A stretch of DNA of 64,000 bases from Artemia franciscana (GCF_032884065.1 NC_088871.1:19976755-20040754); one strand, 5' to 3'. Counted from the stretch's first letter, positions 42,853 to 54,125 are shown. Translations and numbers: made by a program. The notes: generated from the letters alone by a model not told the origin.

Positions 42853-43165
42853 ACTAGCTGTTGGGGTGCTTAACACCTAGTTGGTGGGGCGCTTCGCACC
42901 CCCCCAAGCCCCTCCCGCGCGCGTAAGTCGTTACGCGCCATATTAGTTACGCGCCATTGTAGTTGTGTCCCTGTGTCCCACCTGTGAATATAGATAGATT
43001 TATATATGTGTTTCAAACTACGTAAAAATTGCGAATATACAACATTCTTGGCTTTCCCATTGTCTGTGCATATACAAAGCCGTATGTACTAATAATGACG
43101 TCATATGCAAACGCTCTTTTTACAAACAAACAAACATGCATACACACAACTCGTTTTTATATAGA
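42853..43165 (-). mobile_element. Mini-Helitron, 313 bp
   Basis: It has a 3' end with CTAGT at 42853 (the hairpin is largely deleted) and a 5' end at 43165 reading TCTATATAAAAACGAG. It includes one more copy of the helicase C-terminal tail (frame NVVYSQFLRS) and a TGACGTCA palindrome (43096-43103). It lies next to the helicase relic, before its C terminus. Confidence 0.55.
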
Positions 43166-43246
43166 TAGATAGATAGATAGATACAATACAAATTAACTGC
43201 GTAAAACTTGCGAATATACAACATTCTTCGCTGTCCAATTGTCGCT
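43015..43246 (-). repeat. 232-bp duplicated block, copy 1
   Basis: Nearly identical to 44094-44326. The block contains two successive versions of the helicase C-terminal tail separated by a Helitron 5' end and a (GATA)n run. The two copies flank the helicase relic like direct repeats. This is a duplication within the Helitron, not an LTR. Confidence 0.85.
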
Positions 43247-44077
43247 GCATATAAATAGATTGTCAGGTTTACCGACCCTCGAACATGCAACGTACAATTG
43301 TCCATGGGAAAAACAATCAGTATTAAGATCTATACCACATTTTTCTAATGATTGACCTTGAGCTTTGTTAATGGTGATTGCAAATGCTAATCGTATTGGG
43401 AATTGCAATCTTTTAAATTGAAAAGGCAGATCCGTTGGAATCATGGGAATGCGAGGAATAAGAACAGCCTCACCCTCAAAAGGCCCTGTCAAGATTGTGG
43501 CCTCTATTAGGTTTTCCATTGTTTTTTTTTTTACGGCAAGTCGCGTGCCATTGCAAAGCTTTGGTGGGTTGACATTTCTTAAAAGTATTATTGGTACGCC
43601 TATTTTTAGTTGTAGCACGTGTGGTGGAAACCCTGAAGGATCTATGGAATTTAAAAATTCAGATGGATAATTAACCGCTTCATTTGGTTCCAAAACTGTG
43701 TCGACTGACTTGTAAAGGACTGCCTGGTCTCGAATCTTGGTCAAAACAATATTGTTGATTTCGTGGACGTCTATATTTTTGGGTGCTAGAATCGCTCTTT
43801 CACTTAGCCATTTATTATTTTTATAATTTTTTAGAATATTCGGAAATACTTTTTCAAACAATTCATTTTTGGACGTCACTAAATTACAGATATCAGCAGG
43901 TAGTTGTATACGTCCTGAAATCGAGTCTACTGGGAGCTTTCCGTTTCCAATTGCCAGCAATTGATCTGAAAATGTTTGACCAGAGTCATCGTTTTGCAAT
44001 CGGACACGCATATTTGTAGTTAATTTTAATATTTTTACGTGTGCCCATAAATTAGAATTTTTCAGGCAACCATTCAT
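43193..44077 (-). pseudogene. Helitron Pif1-like helicase, C-terminal part
   Basis: A 294-codon open frame covering the second half of the Helitron helicase, the enzyme that unwinds the element during rolling-circle transposition. Visible motifs are QLKIGVPIILLRNVNPPKLCNGTRL-type wording (about 156-180), AFAITINKAQGQSLEKCG (231-248) and CFSHGQLYVACSRVGK (255-270), matching Pif1 helicase motifs V and VI. The Walker A and B half and the link to the Rep domain are missing, so this is a deletion derivative. The frame is otherwise clean and ends NVVYSQVLRS. The block at 44094-44326 carries an extra copy of the same tail, which suggests the deletion arose with a duplication. Confidence 0.85.
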
Positions 44078-44093
44078 TTCGTCTGCAGGAGTT

Positions 44094-44326
44094 AAACTAC
44101 GTAAAAATTGCGAATATACAACATTCTTGGCTTTCCCATTGTCTGTGCATATACAAAGCCGTAAGTACTAATAATGACGTCATATGCAAACGCTCTTTTT
44201 ACAAACAAACAAACATGCATGCACACAACTCGTTTTTATATAGATAGATAGATAGATAGATACAATACAAATTAACTGCGTAAAACTTGCGAATATACAA
44301 CATTCTTCGCTGTCCAATTGTCGCTT
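44094..44326 (-). repeat. 232-bp duplicated block, copy 2
   Basis: Partner of 43015-43246. Here the Rep reading frame runs directly into the duplicated helicase tail (GGKTA then SDNWTAKNVVYSQ), showing the junction of the deletion. Confidence 0.85.
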
Positions 44327-44329
44327 GCT

Positions 44330-46273
44330 GTTTTACCGCCATCTTCAGTAGATCTTCTTCTATATTGTGGGTAACCATCATTGCCAGTAATTGTGTTTGA
44401 TACTAAAAGTCGAGGATATTGCTTTGTGCACCTTCCTTTGGCCATGCATGGTGAATTTTCGTTCAGAGCACCGCAAGGTCCATGTATCATATTTTTTACA
44501 ATAATATCATGTAACCCCTTATCGACATTTTATCAGGTATTTCAGTGGAAATCACATCATCAATTTCGTTCGAAGTAATTTTTTTATGTAGCCAGATTAG
44601 TATATGTGCGTGTGGCAAACCCTCGTTTTTGCCATTCCACTGAGTACATCCAGCATCGCACTGACCCAAACACTTCAAGTTTTACTATGTAGTTTATCAG
44701 TGATTTCAACTTTTGCCGGAAGACACGGGCCGTAATGTCATGCCTATGAACCGCCGATTGTCCTTGAAGTAAAAGCTGCAGTATCTAGTCCCAAGATTGA
44801 TTACATGTAAATGTAATAAATAAATCTGGACGACCATAGAGACGAACATACGCAATAGCATCTTGAGCATATTCATGCATATGACGGGGACTGCCAGCAT
44901 ATGACGAAGGTAAAATTGTTATCTTCCAACGTTTGTGGTATTACCGTCATTTATAACTGCATCTCGCAAATGAATGTATTGTTCAGAACGGAGCTTGGTC
45001 TGATCAGGCGGATATATAGCAAACGTTCTGATTCAATTTTAGCATACATATCAACGACAAATTGGTGAAACAATTCACGGCATTTTAAAATATAATTTTC
45101 TTCATCCTGCCGAATCATTAGTCTATAGGAATAATAATGCATTGCACTGCATTTCTTATTCATTTCTTTGTTAGTGGCTGGATTCATCAATTAGTATTAA
45201 AGTGATAGCCGTCGGCTCCATCCCAAAAAATGATAGGATATTGTAGGGCATCGTAGCATCGATGAGTTTCAGCAATTCTTAACAACTGAGCGGTTTCGCT
45301 TATGAAGAATAATATCTCGAGGTAAAAACTGATCACCGACCATAACGATTGCCACTTCGTCGATAGTTGGAGCATTGTATCTACGCACATGTTGGCCAGG
45401 AGGCGTTTTGTCAGCGGAAATAACAATTTTATGCGTATCAGTAGCATCAAATCGATGGCTGTTTTGAACAGACGCACTAAATTATTATTTTCGTGGAAAA
45501 GATGTTGCAATTGGGAAACGATTGTCCTTTCAACGTTGGGAGAAATTTCGCAACGTGCATTCAATTCAGAATTTCTATCACTGATGAAGTACAATTGTAA
45601 AAATTTATGATTCTCGCCTGAGAATAGAGGAAGTTTAACTTTTCCTGAGGCGCAACACATTCCCATTGTTTCACCATTGAATTTCAAGGCCTTGCAATAG
45701 GGACAAATTTTAGACATTGTCCCGATTTGAACACATCTACTCAAGCTATAATCATCGACTGGGCTGTACCTGAATGCCAGGCGATAACTTTCAGGTTGCT
45801 CTGATTCCTCGGCACGCTTTCTTTTCTTACTTTCTCTATCAGCAGCAAGCCTGATTTCTTGCTGTTCTTGTGATTCCTCGGCAGGCTTTCTTTTCTTACT
45901 TTCTCTATCAGCAGCAAGCCTGCATTTCTTGCTGTTCTTGTGATTCCTCGGCACGCCTTCTTTTTTCACTTTCTCTTTTAGCAGCAAGTCTGCTTTCGCG
46001 TTGCTCTGGTAGTTCCTCGGCACGCTTTCTGTTCTTTCTTTCTCTATCAGCCTCAAGCCTGTTTCCTTGCTGTTCTTTTGATTCCTCGGCACGCTTTCTG
46101 TTCTTTCTTTCTCTATCAGCCTCAAGCCTGTTTCCTTGCTGTTCTTTTGATTCCTCGGCACGCTTTCTTTTCTGACTTTCTCTATCAGCAGCAAGTTTTT
46201 TGGCATAGACTCTTTGAGCATCTTCATCAGCTTTTGCCATTGCAAGTTCATCAGTCATTTTAAACTTAAACAT
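44330..46273 (-). pseudogene. Helitron Rep (HUH nuclease) relic
   Basis: The rolling-circle initiator of the Helitron in pieces. From the ATG at 46273 come MTDELAMAKADEDAQ and then about seven Lys/Arg-rich 22-23-residue repeats (KRKRAEESQEQQEIRLAADRE-type). A zinc-binding CPYCKALKF..MGMCC motif follows near 45700 and then Helitron N-domain words (ISADKTPPGQ in another frame, RQDEENYILKCRELFHQF near 45100). The catalytic HUH motif GLPHAHILIWL lies near 44600. The chain ends at GGKTA, near 44330, at the duplicated block. There are several frame changes and stops. The tyrosine region was not seen. Confidence 0.8.
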
Positions 46274-46316
46274 TAATAGATTTCTACGTGAACATATATG
46301 TCTTAAATATATTTAA

Positions 46317-46447
46317 TGACGTCACCGTCATAGCAAAAAATGACGACAACTAACTTCATGATTAAATATCTTTAATGACGTCATCGTCATAGCAAAAATG
46401 ACGACAACTAACTTCATGACGTCAGTCGACACAGAAACATGACGTCA
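46317..46447 (-). promoter_or_regulatory. Four TGACGTCA palindromes upstream of Rep
   Basis: TGACGTCA occurs at 46317, 46376, 46417 and 46440, within 175 bp upstream of the Rep ATG and inside the Helitron 5' end (46483). This is the full CRE palindrome recognised by CREB/ATF-type bZIP factors. Equivalent sites recur at other 5' ends: 40390, 40431, 40454; 47404, 47427; 48445, 48468. That it acts as a promoter is inference. Confidence 0.5.
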
Positions 46448-46459
46448 CCTGACAGACAG

Positions 46460-46483
46460 ACAACTTATTTTTATATATATAGA
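46460..46483 (-). other. Helitron 5' terminus of the Rep-bearing element
   Basis: Read on the minus strand, the element begins TCTATATATATAAAAATAAG and continues TTGTCTGTCTGTC. TC is the canonical Helitron 5' start. Confidence 0.75.
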
Positions 46484-46562
46484 TGTGCCGGTGTCCCCGG
46501 TCGTCATTTGTGTCCCGATGTCCCGGTCTGTAATTTCGTCAGTCGAAAACATGACGTCAGTC

Positions 46563-46663
<101 letters not shown>

Positions 46664-46667
46664 TTTT

Positions 46668-47479
46668 AACTACGTAAAACTTGCAAATATACAACATTCT
46701 TTGCTGTCCCATTGTCTGTGCATATAAATAGAATGTAAGGTTTAACGACTCTTGAACATGCAACATATAATGGTACATGGGAAAACAATCCGTATTCAGA
46801 TCTATACCTCATGATTCTAATGATTGCCCTTGAGCTTTGTTGATGGTGATTGCTAATCGACGATTCCCTGTGTCGCCATCGTCATTTATATATCCCCCTG
46901 AGCCCCCCGGCGTCCCTGTTGTAGTTGTGTCCCAGTGTCCCGGTCGTCATGTCCCGGTGTCCCGGTCGTCATTTGTGTCCCGGTCTGTATATACATTCGT
47001 TTTTGAACTGGTCTTTTTTTAGGTTTTAGTTTTTTACCTTTTTTTAGTTTTGTTTTTCTCCTTTATTTTTCATTTTTTTTCATTTTTCATTTTATTTTCT
47101 TTTTTAGTTTTTTTTAGCTTTTTAGCTTTTTTAGTTTTTTATTAGTTTTTAGTTTTTTTTTCTTTTTAGTTTTTTTGTAGTTTTTACCTTTTTTTTAGTT
47201 TTTAATTTTTTTTACTTATGTCCTGGTCGTCATTTATACTCCCTGTGTCCCGGCCGTCATTTGTGTCCCGGTGCTTTGTTGATGGTGATTGCTAATCGAA
47301 CATTCCTTGTGTCCCGGTCGTCATTTATATTCCCTATGTGCCGGTGTCCCGGTCGTCATTTGTGTCCCGATGTCCCGGTCTGTAATTTCGTCAGTCGAAA
47401 ACATGACGTCAGTCGACACAGAAACATGACGTCACCTGACAGATCCACAGACAGACAACTTATTTTATATATATATAGA
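46668..47479 (-). mobile_element. Non-autonomous Helitron piece
   Basis: It has a helicase C-terminal relic, the switch at GCTAATCG into GTCCCGG minisatellite, a T-rich tract, two TGACGTCA sites and a 5' terminus at 47479. This is very similar in order to 42165-42850, so both derive from one non-autonomous founder. No 3' hairpin is visible, so the 3' end is missing. Confidence 0.6.
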
Positions 47480-47574
47480 TATATATATATATATATATAT
47501 AAATATATATATATTTTCTTTTAGTTTTTTTGTAGTTTTTACCTTTTTTAGTTTTTTTCTTCTTTTGTATTAAT

Positions 47575-47654
47575 GCTAAAGCCAAGGTTCAAACCTGGAG
47601 CCTCTCGGACCTAGAACCTGAAACATAATACTTTACCAACTCAGCTACTTCGGC
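47575..47654 (-). tRNA. tRNA-like sequence (probable tRNA pseudogene or SINE head)
   Basis: On the minus strand an 80-nt block has an A box (TAGCTGAGTTGG), a B box (GGTTTGAACC), a T arm whose 5-bp stem CCAGG/CTTGG encloses TTTGAAC, and acceptor-like ends GCCGAAG and CTTTAGC pairing at six of seven positions. The anticodon arm does not fold well, so no identity is assigned. It lies within Helitron sequence overlapping a short ORF (47807-47589). Confidence 0.5.
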
Positions 47655-48010
47655 TTGAATACATTCGTTTTGAGCAGCTTCCTCGGGTGTTGCCATTGTA
47701 GGTTCTTCAGTCATTTTACAATTAGAAATTTCTCTTTTAACGGTCTTCTTACAATTAAAAATTTGTCTTTGAACGATATTCTTAAATACCTGTGTCCTGG
47801 TCGTCATTTATATTCCCTGTGTCCCGGTCGTCATTTGTGTCCCGGTATCCCAGTCTGTAATTTCTCTTTGAGTGTCCCGGTCGTTATTTATATTCCCTCT
47901 GTCCCGGTCGTCATTTGTGTCCCGGTCTGTAATTTCTCTTTGAGTGTTTTTTCTTTTTAGTATTTTTTAGTTTTTTACATTTTTTCTTTTTTCAGTTTTC
48001 TTTTTCTTCT

Positions 48011-48361
48011 TTATTTTTTAGCTTCACTATGAAATACATATCGCCGAACCTTTGTTTTTTTAACTAAAATCTGGTAGGCATTGATGACCTTATCCAAGTC
48101 AAAATCCCAAACCCAATCATCATCGCTATCATTTTCAGTTTTGATATGTTTTGACTCTCGCTGTCCAGGTGGATCTTCATCTAACTGCGCGGTTTTGCGT
48201 TCTTTAGCCTCAAGCCTGTTTCCTTGCTGTTCTTTTGATTCCTCGGCACGCTTTCTTTTCTGACTTTCTCTATCAGCAGCAAGTTTTTTGGCATAGACTC
48301 TTTGAGCATCTTCATCGGCTTTTGCCATTGTAAGTTCATCAGTCATTTTAAACTTAAACAT
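48011..48361 (-). CDS. Helitron-borne 116-aa ORF with acidic tail
   Basis: An uninterrupted 116-codon frame. Residues 1-55 match the Rep N terminus (MTDELTMAKADEDAQ, then one KRKRAEES repeat). It then departs into a new sequence: DEDPPGQRESKHIKTEN, an acidic-aromatic stretch NDSDDDWVWDFDLDKVINAY, and a basic end. A degenerate relative of the same tail occurs at 39990-40140, so the short form spread as a Helitron product. The element's 5' end lies at 48523 with TGACGTCA sites between. It might be a truncated regulator or simply a deletion product. I recognise no family for the tail. Confidence 0.45.
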   Translation of the reverse strand: MFKFKMTDELTMAKADEDAQRVYAKKLAADRESQKRKRAEESKEQQGNRLEAKERKTAQLDEDPPGQRESKHIKTENDSDDDWVWDFDLDKVINAYQILVKKTKVRRYVFHSEAKK

Positions 48362-48523
48362 TATAGATTTCTACGTGAACATATATGTCTTAAATATCTT
48401 TAATGATGTCACCGTCATAGCAAAAATGACGACAACTAACTTCATGACGTCAGTCGACACAGAAACATGACGTCACCTGACAGACAGACACACAGACAGA
48501 CAACTTACTTTTATATATATAGA

Positions 48524-48698
48524 TAGAAGATAGATATCTTTCTATGTTCACAGGTGGGACACAGGGACATAACTACAATGGCGCGTAACTAATATGGCAG
48601 GTAACGACTTACACGCGCGGGGGGCTAGTGGGGAGGACGCTAAGCGCCCCCACAAACTAGGTGTTGGGGTGGCGCGAAGCGCCACCCCAACAGCTAGT
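48524..48698 (+). mobile_element. Plus-strand Helitron 3' end, head-to-head with the minus cluster
   Basis: About 170 bp matching, in reverse, the first 170 bp of the left end (39155-39330). It finishes with the hairpin 48664-48690 and CTAGT at 48694-48698. It abuts the 5' terminus at 48523 of a minus-strand element, so the cluster starts and ends with inverted copies of the same terminus. Confidence 0.8.
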
Positions 48699-49055
48699 AA
48701 TATATAATATCCATTGTCGAAAATCCTTAAGCCGTGGCATGCAGTCCCCTCTCTTGCATACCCCCTCCCAAACCCCCCTTAATAAGTAAAAATCTAAAAT
48801 CACCTTTAAAAAAATATCCAATAGACAAAATGCAGTTTATTCAAGTTCAAGTTACTTTTATTATCAATATCCATCCATTTATAAACAAAAAATATCCAAA
48901 ATTTATTGGGTGAAAATTTCCAAAGATACCTAGTGACGACATACCCCTTGGACTCTCTAGTTACGTGACAAAGTTGGACTTGTGGGACATGTTGAGAAAG
49001 GTAGAAAGTAATGTGTATGTTTAATGCCGAATCTTTACACACACAAAAACTTAGT
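48699..49055. other. Short gene-free flank
   Basis: No gene. On the minus strand ATAATAAAAGTAACTTGAACTTGAA near 48840-48870 has the look of a LINE 3' tail, but no LINE body is attached. Confidence 0.35.
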
Positions 49056-51396
49056 GACTGCTTTTTATGGCACTTGGTATTAACCATGTGACTTTTAGCA
49101 ATCGCAAATTCTGTCGATCTGTCTGTCTGTCTGTCTGTCTGTTGTCCTGGTTTTGCTACTTTAGGCACTTCCAAGCAAGCTAGGACGATGGAACTTTGTA
49201 GGCGTATCAGGGACCGGACAAGATTAAATTAAAAATAGTCGTTTTCCCGATTTGACCATCTGGGGGAGGGAGTGGGGTATTAACCACGTGACTTTTAGCA
49301 ATCGCAAATTCTGTCGATCTGTCTGTCTGTTGTCCTGGTTTTGCTACTTTAGGCACTTCCAAGCAAGCTAGGACGATGGAACTTTGCAGGCGTATCAGGG
49401 ACCGGACAAGATTAAATTAAAAATAGTCGTTTTCCCGATTTGACCATCTGGGGGGAGGGAGTGGGGGGCCGGTTAATTTGGAAAAAAATAGAAAAAATGA
49501 GGTATTTTTAACTTACGAGGGAGTGATCGGATCTTAATGAAATTTGAGGTTTTGGAAGGATATCGTGTCTCAAGGCTCTTATTCTAAATTATGACTGGAT
49601 ACAGTGACAATGGGGGGAAATAAGGGGGGACCTAAAATCATGGGAAACGCTTTAAGTGGAGGAATCGGGATGAAACTTGGTGGGAAAATAAGCACAAGTC
49701 CTAGATACGTGGTTGACATAACCGGGACGGATCTACTCTCTTTGGGGGAGTGGGGAGGAGGGTTAATTATGAAAAATTAGAAAAATGAGGTATTTTTAAC
49801 TTATGAAGGAGTGATCAGATCTTAATGAAATATGATGTTTGAAAGGATATCATGTCTCAGAGCTCTTATATTAAATTTCAACCTTATCCGGTAAAGGGGA
49901 TGTTGGAGGGGCGACGGAAACTAAACTCTTGGAAAATGCTTAGAGTGGAGGGATCAGGATGAAACTTGGTGGGAAAAATACGCACACGTCCTAGATACGG
50001 GATTGACATAACCGGAACGGATCTGCTCTTTTTGGGGGAGTTGGAGGGGGAGGTTAATTCTAAAAATTAGAAAAAATGAGGTATTTTTAACTTGTGAAAG
50101 AGTGACCAAATCTTAATAAAATTTCATATTTAGAAGGACCTCGAAACTTAGATTCTTATTTTTTATCCCGACCGGTCCAGTATCATTAGGGGGGGGGGTA
50201 CCAAAAATCTTGGAAAACGCTTAAAGTGGAGAGATCAGGATGAAACTTGGTGGAAAGAATAAACACAAGTCCAAGATAGGTGACTGACATAACCAGACCG
50301 GATCCGCTCTCTTTGGTGGAATTGGGGGGGGGGGAGTAATTTGGAAAAATTAGAAAAAATGAGGTATTTTCAACTTACGAGCGCGTGATCAGATCTTAAT
50401 GAAATTTGATATCTAGAAGGATCTTGTGCTTTAAAACTTTCATTTTAAATCCCGACCAGATCCGGTGACATTGAAGGGAGTTGGAGGGGGAAGCCGGAGT
50501 TCTTGGAAAACTTGAAATTGAGATGTCTTACGAATGGGTGATCGCATCTCAATGAACCTTGATATATAGAAGAATTTTATGTCTCAGATGCTCCATTCTC
50601 AATTCGAATCCGATCCGGAGACAGAGGTTTGGAAGGGGGAAAAAGAAATCTTGGAAACCGGAAATCTTGAAAAACGCTTAGAGTGGAGATATCGGGATGA
50701 AACTTGATGGGAAGAATAAGCACAAGTTATAGATACGAAATAAATATAATTCGTACGGATCCGTTCTCCTTGGTGAAGCTGGGGGGTTTTAATTTGGAAA
50801 AGTTAGAAAAATTGAGGTATTTTTAACTTTAGAACGGGTGACCGGATCTTAATGAAATTTGATATTTAGAAGGAACTCATGTCTCAGAGCTCTTATTTTA
50901 AATCCCGACCATATCCGTTGACATTGGGGGGAGCTGGAAGGGAAAACCATAAATCTTGGAAAATGCTTATAAATGTCGTAGATACGTAACTGACATAACT
51001 GGACTGGTTCCACTCTCTTTAGGGGAGTTAGATGGTTGGGTTCAGTGCTTTGGCGAGTTTGGTGCTTCTGGACGTGCTAAGACGATGAAAATTGGTAGGC
51101 GTGTCAGGGAGCTGCACAAATTGACTTGATAAAGTCGTTTTCCCCGATTCGAACGTCTGGGGGGCTGAAGGGAGAGGACAAATTAGAAAAATTGAGGTAT
51201 TTTTAACTTGCGAATTTTGATATTTAGAAGGACCTCGTGACTCAGAGCTATTATTTTAAATCCTGATCGGCATTAATCCTTTGATTTTCCTTTTAAAGCA
51301 ATCTATTGATTCTTAGAATTTTGCTAGAGCTCATACCAAATAAGCTCTTGGCTCTTCCGACCTCGTCACAAGTGCCATATGAGCTCTTAGCTCTTG
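49056..51396 (-). repeat. DINE/HINE-like repeat, copy R2, complete
   Basis: About 2.34 kb. The left end begins ATGGCACTTGG and includes the ACTTGGTATTAACCATGT near-palindrome and a (GTCT)n run (49115-49141). The right end is the complement of AAGAGCTAAGAGCTC..ATATGGCACTTG, so ATGGCACTTG occurs inverted near both termini. A 200-bp block at the left is duplicated (about 49077 and 49276). The interior consists of six or seven units of about 290 bp, anchored by GATCGGATCTTAATGAAATT-type words near 49515, 49805, 50095, 50380, 50535 and 50830. Confidence 0.8.
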
Positions 51397-51490
51397 TCTT
51401 TTGAACAGTATCCACAATTCGAACCGGCGATTTTGGATATCCTTTGAATTTTGCAAACGCTAGTCCTCTAATTTCGAATCCTCCAAGCAT
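51397..51490 (-). pseudogene. PWWP-like coding fragment truncated by repeat R2
   Basis: The minus-strand frame from the ATG at 51490 reads MLGGFEIRGLAFAKFKGYP then KSPVRIVDTVQ, until the repeat begins at 51396. F..xGxLxFAKxKGYPxxPxRI matches the first two strands of PWWP domains as in HDGF/LEDGF proteins, which bind methylated histone tails and DNA. The WW pair is replaced by KS, though the domain is variable there. The usual position near the N terminus is kept. The rest of the domain is not on the other side of the repeat as far as I can see. It could be a true first exon, an exon disrupted by the repeat, or a processed fragment. Confidence 0.45.
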
Positions 51491-52180
51491 ATCGGATAAA
51501 TAGAAAAATGTTACCTTTTAATTGCCTTTCTCATTTATAGACGTGCCAGCCTTCGTTAAAAATTATCCAAAATTATCCAATTATTCTTCGTTAAAAATTA
51601 TCTCATTAAAGTTATCCAGAAAAATTATCCAAAAAAGATTTGATTTCTTCGTCTGACTGGATTAGATCCAGTACTTTTACAAAACGTATCAGTTAACTCT
51701 ATTGCGTAACACTTAAATCACTATTCAAAATATAATTCTTTTTCAACACTGGTCTTAACTGGACGAAGTCTGAATAAATACTGAATACAGTGAATGAATA
51801 CAGTGCCCTTTTATCTACAAACCGACTTTTAAGAATTTAAGACAAATTAAAGAGCAAAAGGACCAGCTAAAAAAGGTAAAATCCTTCAAAAAACATGGTG
51901 TACCAACTTCTTCAACAACATCCGTGTTCCATATAATTGTGTTCTAAGTCAAAAGTATTTATTTTAAATAGCTTTTTATATTATTTCTCATTATATAATT
52001 TCTCATATTATTATATAGCTCGGAGTAGCGTCTTAAAAAAAACTCGTATTTTCTCTGATGACGAGCTAGGGGGACAGACCAAAGTTAAGGGTAGAATTTT
52101 TTTCAAAATTCTGATTTTTGCAAAAATTAAAAGAAGTATTGAAACCATATCAGTAAAACTAAGTGGGTTAGAAAAAAATA
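51491..52180. other. Gene-free stretch upstream of the PWWP-like fragment
   Basis: AT-rich, with short repeats of AAAATTATCC near 51560-51635. On the minus strand this would be the upstream region of the PWWP-like fragment. No promoter motif is clear. Confidence 0.4.
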
Positions 52181-52500
52181 GTACTTCCGTATTATATGAT
52201 ACACATCCGAAAATTTGGATCGTGCGGATGAGACAGTAACCGGTTTTCAAGGTCTTTATACCAGATAATTAGCTTCGGCTTAGTTTCAAGTACATTGTAC
52301 CTATATTTCAATTAAATTTTTAGTTGGTATTTTGGCTAAGCTAGGTATTTAATATAATGCGTTCTATGCCCCCCCCCCCCTACCACAGTTATTTGTTGTA
52401 GTTTTCATAATTTTGTTACTAAAGTATTGTATTTCATCAAATTTCATGAGCATTCACTTAACTTCACTTCTCGAGTGGGTACCATATAATACGGAAGTAC
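52181..52500. mobile_element. MITE with about 35-bp terminal inverted repeats
   Basis: GTACTTCCGTATTATATG at 52181-52198 is an exact inverted match of 52483-52500. Similarity continues inward for about 15 further bases (ATACACATCCGA against the complement of TCGAGTGGGTAC). Internal CACTCGAGAAGTGAAGTTA is shared with the element at 15403-15712. It is non-coding, 320 bp. The target duplication is unclear. Confidence 0.6.
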
Positions 52501-53379
52501 CATAAAAAAAATATAATACTAATAATAATAAGTAGCTCCAATACTAAGCCTATCTCCTTAAAAACATCTAACTTACGACCGAATTAAATAAAGGTCAGTT
52601 TTCAGAAACTTACCTAAACCATTGACAAGAGTAATTCAATAATTTATTAATATTTGATTTTAATACATCACGTTTATTTCAAATGTTGGGTGAAACAGCC
52701 CCCCACCCCTCAGCCAAGGGCCACAAAGAGAGCCCAAAAGCCAGCTTTGGGTAGTACAGAATGCATACATATTCTCTAGTTAAAGAAATGCTATGGTAAT
52801 CTTGAACATAGATATGTAAAAATTCGTTGGCTCCTTTATCGTTAAAAGATGATATATAAAGTTGGCCATATTTCAGTTGGGTACAGCCCCTTTTAAATCA
52901 GCATAGCAGTGCTTACATAACTAGTTACAAAGCTTTCACTATCGGTTCATGTGAGAACATATGGATCTTTCCACACCAAGATTGCTTTTCCGAGCCTTAA
53001 TTTTGCGTTCTTGTTGAAGAGCTAAATTATCAATTGCTCCCAAACGTACGACCGATAAAATTGGTCAACAAATGAAAACTAAAAAGAGCATTTCAATTTG
53101 TGGGATTCTTGAATACAAAAAACATACTTTTTAATATATAATTTCATCCGTTGTCGTAAAAGACAAAACTCTGTTATATAAATTTTGCAGTTACTGGTGA
53201 AGGTGAAAAAGAGGATCCATTATTATTGCTATAATGTATATATGACGAAAAAAGTATATATTGCTCAATTTATACAAGTGATGATTACTTTGATTTAAAG
53301 GTTATTAAATGAATTAAAAAAAGAGTTATTTCAAATGATAGTAAAGATCAAGATTAAAAATCAAAATGAGTAGAAATGT
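52501..53379. other. Gene-free stretch
   Basis: AT-rich with no recognisable gene or repeat end. Confidence 0.4.
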
Positions 53380-54125
53380 GGCTCCTTACTTTCATTTGAA
53401 AAAAAAAACAATTTTTTTTTTTATTTAATTTCTTATTTTTTAAATTACACTAGGAAATCACCTTCCCTCTCCTCCGTGTAAAATTTCATCGCGATGATTC
53501 CCCGGGAAACTTTCCTCCCAACGGAAAATTCTCCCTGTAGATAATCCCCCCAACAGTAAATACCCCACGGAAATATTCATATATTTCCCAATAACAAATA
53601 GTTTATGTGAAGAATGAGGAAATTGTGCAACTTGAAGTTCTTTCCCTAGGAGTTTGGGTGTCACCTAATCTATAAAGGCATAGCTATTGGACCTTTAACA
53701 TCAAATCGCTATATAAAAATTTTCAGTACATAACTTAGAGGGGAAAAAAGGCGTGGGAGGGCGGCTAGTTGCCTTCCAATCTTTTTAGTATCTTAAAAAT
53801 GTCACTAGAACTTCCCATTTCCGATCAAATGACCCCTTTCTTCGCATCTATGATCTTTCTTCTTGAAAAAAGTGCAAAAAACACATTTTTATATGTGAGC
53901 TGGAAAACTCTACAACAGGGTTCTTTGATATGTTGAATCTGACCATGTGATTTCCTTAAGATCGCAGGACGTTCGGAGGTGTTCTCCCTTTTTCGAATAT
54001 CACACAAATTTTCTCAAGATCGTAGCTTTTGATGAGTGGCATTAAACTTAACGAACTTTTTATTTGGAACCAGCATAAAAAGACGATTCTTTTAATGTGT
54101 GTGTTGCTATCAAAATAAATTTATG
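53380..54125 (+). repeat. Diverged fold-back repeat, copy 4, interrupted by a LINE
   Basis: GTGGCTCCTTACTTTCATTTGAAAAAA near 53385 and later words (CTACAACAGGGTTCTTTGATATG, TTTTCTCAAGATCGTAGC) align in order with copies 1 and 3 but with many changes, so this is an older copy. It stops where the LINE at 54125 begins. Confidence 0.65.

Noticed and set aside
43015-44326. Direct repeats of 232 bp flanking a coding segment, considered as LTRs
   Set aside because: They contain Helitron 5' ends and helicase tail sequence, and the segment between is a helicase; no LTR features.
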